In this document: one piece after another, positions 1 to 12,500 of the stretch | How positions within the stretch are numbered: the first letter of the stretch is position 1 | Layout: each line of letters begins with the position of its first letter | Source: Chrysomallon squamiferum | Lineage: Eukaryota > Mollusca > Gastropoda > Neomphalida > Peltospiridae | Assembly: GCA_012295275.1 (NCBI GenBank) | Contig: CM022671.1 | Location: 2,187,439 to 2,251,438, forward strand | Length of the DNA: 64,000 nt | Direction: 5' to 3' | Program-made: the position numbers and the translations under genes | The notes under the pieces: model-generated | What the model was told of the DNA's origin: nothing | Database searches by the model: none | Seen by the model: only the letters and a program-made list of their open reading frames with translations

Positions 1-81
1 AATATATGATATATAGAATAAGATCTAAGTATAATCATGAAATCTACTGATATGTAATACACAGCTAATACAAATAGTTGG

Positions 82-3000
82 CAGATATTTTAATATTTAA
101 TCCTTATAATTTGTGCATGCTTAATCATGCAAAATTATAATGTATCACTGTCTAAAAGCCTCAGAAAACATTTATGTTTTGGATAAGAGATCTGCAATCT
201 TTGTTAGGTTTATCATACAGTAACCATTAATATTTAAATGTGCCTCTGTTTTATCTATGTTCTGATGAAAGAAGACATAATGAAACTGATCCATTAATTT
301 TGAAATTACTAATTTTGTTCTTGTTTACTGTAAGTTAACTGTAAAATACAGTTATTTGTTATGCCATTTAACAAGTTTTTATAGTTGTCAGATAATGTAT
401 AGCATAATTACACACAAAGACGCATACACACACACACTCACACATACTAATTTGTAGTTATTTATTTAATTACAGTGATTTCTGTTTTATAGGATTTTCA
501 AGAATGTCAAGAAATTCTGGTACAGTGAGGGAATTTATTTCTTCAAAAAGTTGCAAGTTCCTGTCAGAAGATTGCCAGATTAGCTCATCCATTTATTATA
601 GATGGAGCAGTAAGTTATCTCCCCCTTCCCTGTAATCATAAATTATATTCAGGCCTTAAATATCAATATAAATGTAATTCATACTTAAATTTAAAAGTTC
701 TAATATCCAAAATCCCTTTTAACTACATACAAAGACACAATTACAATTGATAATATAGTGTCCATGAATTTATTTAATGGAAAATTGTCTGTACTAACCA
801 GATGTAAATTATTCAAGTATCCTTCTACACCAGCAATCTTTTAAAAATAATCTTCACACACAAACACACACATACACACACTGTTGTAAATTACTGTATT
901 TATTACAACTGCTACCACTTTAAAGTATTATTATCATAGTATTTTCAGAATTATAATTATTAATAATGTTCTATTATTATTATAATTATTATAATTATTA
1001 TAATTTTTTGTAGACGGTATTAAGACATTCACGATCAAGAGTTGTACTTCAAATATTAAAGGAGGCTGTAGAAGCCAAGAAAAGATTTAAAGTCTATGTC
1101 ACAGAATCTCTTCCTGACAAATCAGGGAAAAAAAAAATTAAAACCAACATTCATCTGTTTAATATTATCTTTTATTTATAGCATTAAGTAAATTTATAGT
1201 CATCTTACTCAAAATATTTTTTTTTTCATGGATTATAATTTTATTTTTTTTTTTTAAATATATTCTCAAATATATTTACACTACCTGTTTCATAGAACAT
1301 TCTCAAAAGGTTCTCATTATGTCTGTTTTCTAAAAGAGCAAAAATCTGGAAATGTATGTATGATTATGTGCAAAAAAAAACAATGAAAAAACAACAAAAA
1401 CCACATGACATAAAATAAATTTTAGAAGGATTAAATATTCACATAGTAAATAAAAACAAGTGAAAAGAATTGTTCAGTTTAAATGAAATATAGCTGGTCT
1501 ATGTATGTTTTCTTCAGGTGTGAGAAGTATAAAAAGTTAACTGCTCTTGGTATTCTCACAACTGTTTTTTGTTTTTTTCTTAGATTTTGCAATAGTGTAA
1601 ATGGATTTCAGAAATTAAAATACTTAATCATTTCTAATAATCATTATTTCCTTACTTAAAAAAATACCCACCTTTTTATCTCCCTCCCCATCTCTGTCTG
1701 TTTATCTGGCTCTCTATTTCTGTGTATATGGCTATATTAAATTTTCATAATCATAATGGCAATCTCTTTAATCAGTTCTGGGCTTTAAAATTTATTTTTA
1801 TTTTTCCGTTTACCTTTTTGTCTTTTTCTTATGAATATATATGTGTTTAAATGATTGTGAATTCTTGTATCAGTTATTTCAAATATAGTCTTGTACAATC
1901 TAGCTTCAGATATTTTAATATTTAATCCTTATAATTTGTGCATGCTTAATCATGCAAAATTATAATGTATCACTGTCTAAAAGCCTCAGAAAACATTTAT
2001 GTTTTGGATAAGAGATCTGCAATCTTTGTTAGGTTTATCATACAGTAACCATTAATATTTAAATGTGCCTCTGTTTTATCTATGTTCTGATGAAAGAAGA
2101 CATAATGAAACTGATCCATTAATTTTGAAATTACTAATTTTGTTCTTGTTTACTGTAAGTTAACTGTAAAATACAGTTATTTGTTATGCCATTTAACAAG
2201 TTTTTATAGTTGTCAGATAATGTATAGCATAATTACACACAAAGACGCATACACACACACACTCACACATACTAATTTGTAGTTATTTATTTAATTACAG
2301 TGATTTCTGTTTTATAGGATTTTCAAGAATGTCAAGAAATTCTGGTACAGTGAGGGAATTTATTTCTTCAAAAAGTTGCAAGTTCCTGTCAGAAGATTGC
2401 CAGATTAGCTCATCCATTTATTATAGATGGAGCAGTAAGTTATCTCCCCCTTCCCTGTAATCATAAATTATATTCAGGCCTTAAATATCAATATAAATGT
2501 AATTCATACTTAAATTTAAAAGTTCTAATATCCAAAATCCCTTTTAACTACATACAAAGACACAATTACAATTGATAATATAGTGTCCATGAATTTATTT
2601 AATGGAAAATTGTCTGTACTAACCAGATGTAAATTATTCAAGTATCCTTCTACACCAGCAATCTTTTAAAAATAATCTTCACACACAAACACACACATAC
2701 ACACACTGTTGTAAATTACTGTATTTATTACAACTGCTACCACTTTAAAGTATTATTATCATAGTATTTTCAGAATTATAATTATTAATAATGTTCTATT
2801 ATAATTACCCTTTTGTAGACGGTATTAAGACATTCACGATCAAGAGTTGTACTTCAAATATTAAAGGAGGCTGTAGAAGCCAAGAAAAGATTTAAAGTCT
2901 ATGTCACAGAATCTCTTCCTGACAAATCAGGGTGAAAAAAAATTAAAACCAACATTCGTCTGTTTAATATTATCTTTTATTTATAGCATTAAGTAAATTT

Positions 3001-5532
3001 ATAGTCATCTTACTCAAAATATTTTCTTTTTTCATGGATTATAATTTTATTTTATTTTTTTAAATATATTCTCAAATATATTTACACTACCTGTTTCATA
3101 GAACATTCTCAAAAAGGTTCTCATTATGTCTTTCTGTAGAGCAAAAATCTGGAAATGTATGTATGATTATGTGCAAAGAAAAAAACAATGAAAAAAACAA
3201 CAAAAACCACATGACATAAAATAAATTTTAGAAGGATTAAATATTCACATAGTAAATAAAAACAAGTGAAAAGAATTGTTCAGTTTAAATGAAATATAGC
3301 TGGTCTATGTATGTTTTCTTCAGGTGTGAGAAGTATAAAAAGTTAACTGCTCTTGGTATTCTCACAACTGTTTTTTGTTTTTTTCTTAGATTTTGCAATA
3401 GTGTAAATGGATTTCAGAAATTAAAATACTTAATCATTTCTAATAATCATTATTTCCTTACTTAAAAAAATACCCACCTTTTTATCTCCCTCCCCATCTC
3501 TGTCTGTTTATCTGGCTCTCTATTTCTGTGTATATGGCTATATTAAATTTTCATAATCATAATGGCAATCTCTTTAATCAGTTCTGGGCTTTAAAATTTA
3601 TTTTTATTTTTCCGTTTACCTTTTTGTCTTTTTCTTATGAAATATATATGTGTTTAAATGATTGTGAATTCTTGTATCAGTTATTTCAAATATAGTCTTG
3701 TACAATCTAGCTTCAGATATTTTAATATTTAATCCTTATAATTTGTGCATGCTTAATGATGCAAAATTATAATGTATCACTGTCTAAAAGCCTCAGAAAA
3801 CATTTATGTTTTGGATAAGAGATCTGCAATCTTTGTTAGGTTTATCATACAGTAACCATTAATATTTAAATGTGCCTCTGTTTTATCTATGTTCTGATGA
3901 AAGAAGACATAATGAAACTGATCCATTAATTTTGAAATTACTAATTTTGTTCTTGTTTACTGTAAGTTAACTGTAAAATACAGTTATTGTTGTTATGCCA
4001 TTTAACAAGTTTTTATAGTTGTCAGATAATGTATAGCATAATTACACACAAAGACGCATACACACACACACTCACACATACTAATTTGTAGTTATTTATT
4101 TAATTACAGTGATTTCTGTTTTATAGGATTTTCAAGAATGTCAAGAAATTCTGGTACAGTGAGGGAATTTATTTCTTCAAAAAGTTGCAAGTTCCTGTCA
4201 GAAGATTGCCAGATTAGCTCATCCATTTATTATAGATGGAGCAGTAAGTTATCTCCCCTTCCCTGTAATCATAAATTATATTCAGGCCTTAAATATCAAT
4301 ATAAATGTAATTCATACTTAAATTTAAAAGTTCTAATATCCAAAATCCCTTTTAACTACATACAAAGACACAATTACAATTGATAATATAGTGTCCATGA
4401 ATTTATTTAATGGAAAATTGTCTGTACTAACCAGATGTAAATTATTCAAGTATCCTTCTACACCAGCAATCTTTTAAAAATAATCTTCACACACAAACAC
4501 ACACATACACACACTGTTGTAAATTACTGTATTTATTACAACTGCTACCACTTTAAAGTATTATTATCATAGTATTTTCAGAATTATAATTATTAATAAT
4601 GTTCTATTATAATTACCCTTTTGTAGACGGTATTAAGACATTCACGATCAAGAGTTGTACTTCAAATATTAAAGGAGGTTGTAGAAGCCAAGAAAAGATT
4701 TAAAGTCTATGTCACAGAATCTCTTCCTGACAAATCAGGGTGAAAAAAATTAAAACCAACATTCGTCTGTTTAATATTATCTTTTATTTATAGCATTAAG
4801 TAAATTTATAGTCATCTTACTCAAAATATTTTCTTTTTTCATGGATTATAATTTTATTTTATTTTTTTAAATATATTCTCAAATATATTTACACTACCTG
4901 TTTCATAGAACATTCTCAAAAAGGTTCTCATTATGTCTTTCTGTTTAAAAATAAAATAGAGCAAAAATCTGGAAATGTATGTATGATTATGTGCAAAGAA
5001 AAAAACAATGAAAAAAACAACAAAAACCACATGACATAAAATAAATTTTAGAAGGATTAAATATTCACATAGTAAATAAAAACAAGTGAAAAGAATTGTT
5101 CAGTTTAAATGAAATATAGCTGGTCTATGTATGTTTTCTTCAGGTGTGAGAAGTATAAAAAGTTAACTGCTCTTGGTATTCTCACAACTGTTTTTTGTTT
5201 TTTTCTTAGATTTTGCAATAGTGTAAATGGATTTCAGAAATTAAAATACTTAATCATTTCTAATAATCATTATTTCCTTACTTAAAAAAATACCCACCTT
5301 TTTATCTCCCTCCCCATCTCTGTCTGTTTATCTGGCTCTCTATTTCTGTGTATATGGCTATATTAAATTTTCATAATCATAATGGCAATCTCTTTAATCA
5401 GTTCTGGGCTTTAAAATTTATTTTTATTTTTCCGTTTACCTTTTTGTCTTTTTCTTATGAATATATATGTGTTTAAATGATTGTGAATTCTTGTATCAGT
5501 TATTTCAAATATAGTCTTGTACAATCTAGCTT
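82..5532 (+). repeat. Three tandem copies of a 1.8-kb unit containing EIF2B1 exons
   Basis: Units run 82-1906, 1907-3713 and 3714-5532 (1825, 1807 and 1819 bp). They are nearly identical, differing mainly in A/T homopolymers, a longer ATT run in unit 1 near 970-1005 and a few substitutions. Each carries the same three EIF2B1 exons plus introns, so the array is a recent tandem triplication of a genic segment. Bases 1-81 are unique intron-like sequence. An assembly duplication cannot be excluded from sequence alone, but unit-specific indels argue for real copies. Confidence 0.93.
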
Positions 5533-6805
5533 CAGATATTTTTTTTTATGCTTATTTAGGTATGTAATGGAAAAAGTGGACCTTGTTTTGGTAGGTGCAG
5601 AAAGAGAAGAAATTAGAGGAATTATAAATAAGGTATCTAGTTAACATTAAATGTTGATCATAATGATATAATAATAATAATAATGTTGAAGAAGATGATG
5701 ATGATGATGGTATTAGTCAAATTAATAAAAATCAGTTCTGGCTATCAAGAAAAGATAACAATAAACTAACAGGTTTATGAAGATGTAACAGGACTGAGAT
5801 TTACATAAATAGAAATATGTTAAAAATCTGATTGCCTGAGTAAATTCTTGCAAAATAGAAAGGGGAGGGTTTTGGTGGGGTCTTTTTCTGCCCAATAACT
5901 GTGTTAATAGAGGGAGAAAAGGAAAATGTTCATGTGTGGAAGGTTATTATTTTATTATAATAATGTATTATTAATACAGACTTGTGACAAGAAACAAATC
6001 AAATATTCATGTAGGAGTGTGAAAAATAGTTATCAGCATTTGTTTATATCATGTGAGGTACACTTTAATGCTTCTGTTATTGTTTCTGTACAGATTGAAA
6101 CATACACAATGGCCATATCAGCTAAAGCTATGAATAAACCAGTGTACATAGTAGCTGACAGTTTTAAGTTTGTTTGACTCTATCCTCTGAATTGGCAGGA
6201 TATTCCAAATCAGTTTAAGGTAATATGAAATAGATTCATATTTTTATCACTTTTTAAAATAATTTATTTTCCTTTTTTCTTTTTTAAAGATATTTTGGAT
6301 TTGTTTATTTGGTTTAATTTTTTTTTTTTTTTTACCCTATTTTCCCCCTTTTATTCATTTTAATTAAATATTTCTATAATCTATCTATATCTGTCTGATT
6401 TATCTACATTTCAGTATTTTATTTATTTTTGTTTTGCTAGAATTTTCATATTATATTTCAAATTATTTGCTTTACAACAATGGCATCATTTTCACCAATG
6501 TTATTTATTTGCTACAATTTAATAATAAAAATATAATTCTTATTTTTGTTAAATTACTAAGACTACACAGTTATGTGAAAAAAAAAGAAAATTGTAAAAT
6601 ATTTTATTATTTTATTAATGTTTTTGTTGATGTTATTGCTGTGTTCCAGTATCAAGCATCTGTACTGAAATCTTGTCAAGATTTAACTAAGGAGCATCCA
6701 ATGGTTGATTATACACCACCTGCGTATCTCACTCTCCTTTTTACAGACCTTGGTGTAATGACTCCATCAGCTGTCAGTGATGAATTAATAAAGTTATACC
6801 TTTAA
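493..6805 (+). pseudogene. EIF2B1: EIF2B1 (eIF2B alpha subunit) 3' half, triplicated exons, probable pseudogene
   Basis: eIF2B alpha is a regulatory subunit of the GDP-GTP exchange factor for eIF2 in the cytosol. Exons seen: A (493-609, 2318-2434, 4127-4243), B (1014-1126, 2819-2931, 4627-4739), C (1518-1596, 3324-3402, 5144-5222), D 5560-5632, E 6094-6219, F 6650-6805. Recognisable motifs are [18 protein letters not shown] and VYVTESLPD (B), YVMEKVDLVLVGAE (D), SAKAMNKPVYIVADSFKF (E), and LLFTDLGV then [12 protein letters not shown]-stop (F). These follow human EIF2B1 in order to its natural C-terminus. Lesions: TGA replaces a conserved Arg in every exon A copy (526-528, 2351-2353, 4160-4162) and in exon E (6175-6177). 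Exon C is 79 nt and out of frame at a T-rich stretch. Exon B copy 1 lacks its GT donor. Introns are kept, so this is not a retrocopy. The 5' exons lie outside the window. An expressed, edited gene is possible but less likely. Confidence 0.9.
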
Positions 6806-6838
6806 TCTGAATGTGAAATCAATGAGAATGTCCCTGAG

Positions 6839-6844
6839 AATAAA
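6839..6844 (+). promoter_or_regulatory. Polyadenylation signal of EIF2B1 copy
   Basis: AATAAA lies 34 bases after the TAA stop of the last EIF2B1 exon. The position fits a genuine gene 3' end, which indicates that the original 3' untranslated region came along with the copy. Confidence 0.55.
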
Positions 6845-6845
6845 T

Positions 6846-7900
6846 AAGGTATTTGATTATTCACATTTTGGTATCTCATCTTTCTGGGTATTTTTTTTAT
6901 ATTGTGGGTTTTTTTTGCTCTGAAATGTATAAACAGAGTCTGCATCTCAACGAAACAGAAGGAAAAATATTATGAAATGCATGTGTAAAACATGCAAATG
7001 ATGCAATTTGATAAAAAGTAAGTAATGTATACCCATCAGATCTTTGGTATTGCCTCTTGTTTGCATGTGAATGAAAGAATGTTTTGACAATTAAAACTAA
7101 TCAACAGTGACATTGACTGTGGACTTGAGAGTTCATTTCTGGGTTGCTTTGACCCAGTTTCATTAATATCAAGTGTGATCTTACATCTAGCTAAAATAAT
7201 GGGCATTCAGAAAATAATGCTGAAAATATCGTTTGAGTCTTAAATTGTTTTAATATATATTGATATATTTTTGGTAATGGGTTTGACTTTAAGACAGATA
7301 ATGAAATGATGTTCTGATGTTGACAGGAAAAAAATGGAATTAGCTTTACTAGTCAAGATGATTTTTGGTATGGAAGATTGTCATCTGTCCTAAAATGCCC
7401 AGTTTTCTTAAGGGGGATGGTAAAGTGTAAATTCTCCTAATGTTTTGTACATCTAAACACCATTGAAATGATTGACAGATTAAATACATAGTCATTGTTA
7501 TGGTTGTAGAGCAAGTTCAGTTTTCCATATATTAAATGTGTGTGCAAGATTTAAACCAGATTGAAATCAAAACAAAAAACACACAAAAAAAAGGGAAAAC
7601 TACAAACAACATGTTTAGCAATCTCGTCCTACCTGAGACATGCTTCCAACATCCAGATTTTTTATTGTTTATTCTTTTAAAAAAACAAACAAAACCCTTA
7701 AATAAAAAGTTAAAATTGAATGTTTGAGATGACTGCATTTGAGTCTCATACTTTCCTATCATTCGCTCGATATGAATAATTTTGTGGTTGCTTTGTTTTT
7801 TTTGTTTTCTTTTCTTCCTGTTGATCTCTATTTTGCATACAAAATAATAAAATAAAAACCTCTTCATTACTTGTAAAATTTAATAAGTCCTTTCTATTCA

Positions 7901-7948
<48 letters not shown>

Positions 7949-8375
7949 AATATGGTGTAATTTAGAAAATTTATCATAAAAAACTGTGATATAATGTAAA
8001 ATTGCCTATGTGAGTAATGCATTAAATGGTTTCACCACACAATGCCTTTTTCCACGAAGTTAGTATTTGTATATACTGTTCAGTAACTGCTCTTGTGAAC
8101 ATTATAATAATTGCTATTAACAGACATAGGTAATGTATTCAGTAAGCTAGTTCTGTGATAAGATATGAGATCTACGTTTACATGTTTAATCGTATGTGAA
8201 GGACATACGGGTTTTCGAAAATATATTGTCCGAGAAATAACCTAATTCGCGGAAATATTTACTGTCTTGTTTCGAAAGTCAAGTTACGAGTATGAGTTAG
8301 AATTTAGAAACCAAAATTCAATGTATAGGTTTCTTTTTCTTTTCGATTTTGACAACGAGATTTTTTATTATAGCA
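6846..8375. other. Spacer between EIF2B1 copy and first receptor gene
   Basis: About 1.5 kb of AT-rich DNA with no supported coding exon. The first 150 bases (to about 7010) are the EIF2B1 3' flank, which recurs in degraded form near 54.47-54.73 kb. A (TTA)n tract sits at 7906-7947. The last several hundred bases must include the promoter of the receptor gene, but I see no clear TATA element. Confidence 0.6.
7906..7947. repeat. (TTA)n microsatellite
   Basis: Uninterrupted TTA/ATT trinucleotide run of about 42 bases between the EIF2B1 copy and the first receptor gene. Confidence 0.95.
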
Positions 8376-9462
8376 ATGCAGATAGATTTGATTATATTAT
8401 GTATTATTTGCTGGTGTGTTTCTAACGTTATTGTTGGTAAGTATAATCGTGTGTGTGTGTGTTAAAGGTTAAAGTATCAGAAAAACATAATTATTGTCTT
8501 TAATAAGGTAATATTTTATTTAATTATTACGCCGTGAAAGATTATAATTGTCTCCTTGAACTGTGGTCGGAATAATCATTATACTTGTGGTTTGACAAGT
8601 AGATGTTGATTTTCACTTCAGAAAAAAGAAAAAATCTTCCTTCAGTGCGGACATATCACAAGTGATTCCGTCTGCTTTGTAATTTTTTCTTTTTTTCTTT
8701 TTTTTAAATTTGTTTTTATTTCACTATATTTTGGAAGATAACCTACCTATAACATGACTAGTAAAGATACTTAGATACTTATAAGGGAGACCGGGACAGA
8801 ATGGGACACTTTTTAGCAATTTAGTCTCTAATTCAAATAGAAATCGGAAAACAAACCGCTATCGTTGTTTAAAAGAAACTTTCATTATATAGGAGCAATT
8901 ACAAATATCCTGATTTGTTACTCTTTTTGAATAATTAATGGTTAAAGACATCTACCCAAACTAACTCAAAACATCCCCTGGCTGGGGCAGGTTGGGTCAC
9001 TCTTGGGGGCAGCATTGGTCAATGTATTATTCACAAGCTAAGTACATTCTAATACATTCAAATAATTATAAAAACCAGAATGTACAAGCACCACCAGAGT
9101 TACAGCTGTAATAAGAAAACGCTGATGGTTTCCATCCTTTTCAACCGTGTAGCTGGACATTTTCTTAGCGTCTTAAGATCCAGTGGGAAGCCAGTATGCG
9201 AGGTTGTTAGTACATATTCAGTCATTTTTCCCTCTAAAACAATCAGTGGACAAAAAAACGGAAAGAAAATACTTTCTACACGGTTACCTGTTTAGGTGCC
9301 TCTAAAGGATCGAATGAAGATGCATTTAATGAATCAAGTTAAGATCTCTGTAACTGATGTAGAGAAGACGCCTATAGCCGAAGATTTATCGTGTTTGTTA
9401 TTTGCGTACAACAAACGCATTATACAATCAGTATTATAATATGGACATGTCGATAAAAAAAA

Positions 9463-9516
<54 letters not shown>

Positions 9517-12500
9517 AATAAAAATCCTTGATAGAAATTGAAAACGTGTTTGCTGATATCGTATAATCTTTATCTCTCTGGACGGAACGTTTTGTAGTGT
9601 ACTTGCTAAACCTCGAAAGTGCCATTGGTAGACTATTAATGTAACCATGAAGCGATTCAATTATAGCACTTGATGCCTAAATATATATTTCTATTTCATT
9701 CTTATACATACTTATATAATTAAAAATACATTTATTGCCTGAAACAAGATACATATTTTGTTTTAGTGTTTCCGAAATAGTTAATAATAAATTATTGTTT
9801 CTTTTTGTGTTACATTTATTGCAAAATACAATGTTAAACAAATAAAGAGGCTTTATACTGGAAATTTCAGTCTACATTTTCCTTAAAAGAAACAGCAAAA
9901 TGCTATGTGTCCGTCTGTCAGTCTGTCTTTGTGTTTTAGAATATGTATGTATGTATGTATGTATGTATGCTTATATGTTACACTGAATTACGTTTTGCTG
10001 CTCTGCGTACGTAACATTACATTATGTTACACAATTATATCTTACTTTCCTCCTTATTTTCTTTCTTGTTATTGTCATTTATTTATTTAATGTTTTTATG
10101 TTTATTTATTTAATCACGCTGATGTTAAATCAACTCTGACACAATAATTCACATACATAAATATAATGATGTGTGGTTCTTTTATTTTATTTTATTTATT
10201 AGCTATAAGCCATCAACAACACTGCTCCTATTGTAAAGGGTCCTGTTTACGCTGCATGCCGGGATATTATGGAAAACACTGTGATATTAGTTGTAGCAGT
10301 TGCAAACCGTGCGATCGCCAGAGCGGAATATGTAATAGTAATGGTAAATATTTCTTTTCCCTCTCTTTTAATGATGATATAAAGAATTAATCTGAAATTA
10401 TCTAATACATTTTCTATGCTGTATTTGTGCATATAAACGGCAATTATATTAAAGAGACACACAGTTAGACAGAGTGAGATAATAAGATATATAAATATTT
10501 AGTTAGACAGAAATGCATATATATGTACTATTGTTTTTATCATAACCTCTTATGACATCTGTGTTGTCTACTCATTTATTATGATCGATGTGGAAAGAAG
10601 ATACACCACGGTTTGTCACAAGGGGAGGAAAGCTATGGCAAATAGCTGAGTGAGCGCATTGAGAGGGTCGACCTATGTCACAATGACCTTCCACTGAGCT
10701 ATTTTCACTGTGGACTAACAAGTCATTGTTAGAAAATCTTTATACAAGTTATCTCTTTGATTTATTTATTTATTTATTTATTATTTCAGAGAGAAATTTC
10801 ACCGAACCACATGACTGGGCATACAACTGCATACAGTGCAATGGCAGTTGCAAATTGTGTTTTCCTGGATGGTATGGTGAAAACTGTACTCTTAAATGTT
10901 TAAACTGCGATATCGATAGATGCGATAAAGTCAACGGTTCTTGCTACAAATGCTCTCCTGGTTTAACTGGTAATAATTGTACAGAACTATGTCCAGACAA
11001 TTGTGGATCATCTTTTGGTAACAAACCCGTGTGTAATCGACTTTCACAAGAATGTCTAGATGGCTGCAACAAAGGTTGGTGGGGAAATCACTGCCGTGAA
11101 AAATGTAGCGAGGGTTGTCTGTATTCAGAATGTTCTTACGATGGGACATTGTGTATACATGGTTGTAAAACTGGATACATTGGAGATCAATGCATACGTA
11201 CAAATTGTAATGAAAACTGTTCTGAATGTGACAAGGAAAACAACTGTTTAAAATGTAAAGACAAAATGTATGGCGTAAACTGTTCTCTGAGGTGTAATGA
11301 AGGATGTCTTGGAGGGGATTGTCAGAGAGATGGTTCATGCGAATGTCGCCATGGATTCTTCGGAACCGACTGTGGCAGTAAAAACAAAACTGCCGAAGGT
11401 AGACCACAAATTTATTAAATTTTAAAAGTTAATATTAGTGGTGATATAATTATTAAAAATTAACATTTGAAAAAGATGAATAGTAAATGAGAAAGAAAAG
11501 AAGATGTATTTTATACACACACATGCACACACACATACTACACACACATACACAGATACTGGGAATAATTGGTTACTCTCTTAAGATATAAGTTTTATCA
11601 TTTGAAGATAGGAATGCCCCGTTGCAGTGAGGCTTTGACGAGACACACGCATACACACTTTATAAATACACACACATATTGGAGAGAGATAACCAGTTAG
11701 GTAGAAAGACAGAGAGAGATAGATAGACAGAAAGCGAATATCCAATATTAAAATATGTTTATCACTGAAAACACTGACATGGTCATTATTCTTAGGTTCC
11801 TGTCCTCCTGGTTGGTTCGGACCCAAGTGTCAACACAAGTGTAACAACTGCAACAAATATGGTTGCGAAAAACAAACAGGAATTTGTCACGTGTGCAGAG
11901 AAGGGTATTTTGGTTACAACTGTTCAGATCGCTGTTCAGAGAATTGTAATTTAAATTACGATAACATTAACAAATCTTCCTGCAACCCAAAGACAGGGCA
12001 GTGTTTATATGGTTGTGTTAAAGGATGGTTTGGAGACCGATGTGAAAAGAAATGCAGTTTAGGATGTCGAAATAGAACTTGTAACAAAATTGGAACAAAA
12101 TGTTCCGAAGGATGCATTGATGGACGATATGGTGACACATGTAATAAGAAGTGTAGTAAAAACTGTATTAAACAACTTTGTGAAAATGATGGAACGTGTC
12201 CTGATGGCTGCTATCCTGGATGGACCGGCAGATACTGTCTGCAGAATTCTCCTAAACTTGAAGGTAAAAGGGCATAATATGTTAAGTATCAGATACAGTT
12301 AATGAGATCCAAATAAAATATTGTGTGAAAACAAAGAGAAAAAAAAAAAGAAAAAAAAAAAAAAAAAAAAAAAAAGAATTAAAAACAAAAAAGAAAAATT
12401 AAAAAATACCAGGTCTGAAACTTCTTAATTACATTATGTTTTTTTACTATGACTATTAAAACTGCTTTATATATTTTTATTATTATATACGTCCATTTTC

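Noticed and set aside
4138-4383. 81-aa frame in unit 3 of the EIF2B1 array (starts MSRNSG)
   Set aside because: Wrong frame of EIF2B1 exon A running into the intron; the homologous frame is offset by one.
9334-9660. Frame with a long Ile run on the minus strand
   Set aside because: Translation of the (AAT)n tract in intron 1.
10931-11407. 158-aa minus-strand frame opposite the EGF exon
   Set aside because: Antisense shadow of a Cys-rich exon; no splice or homology support.
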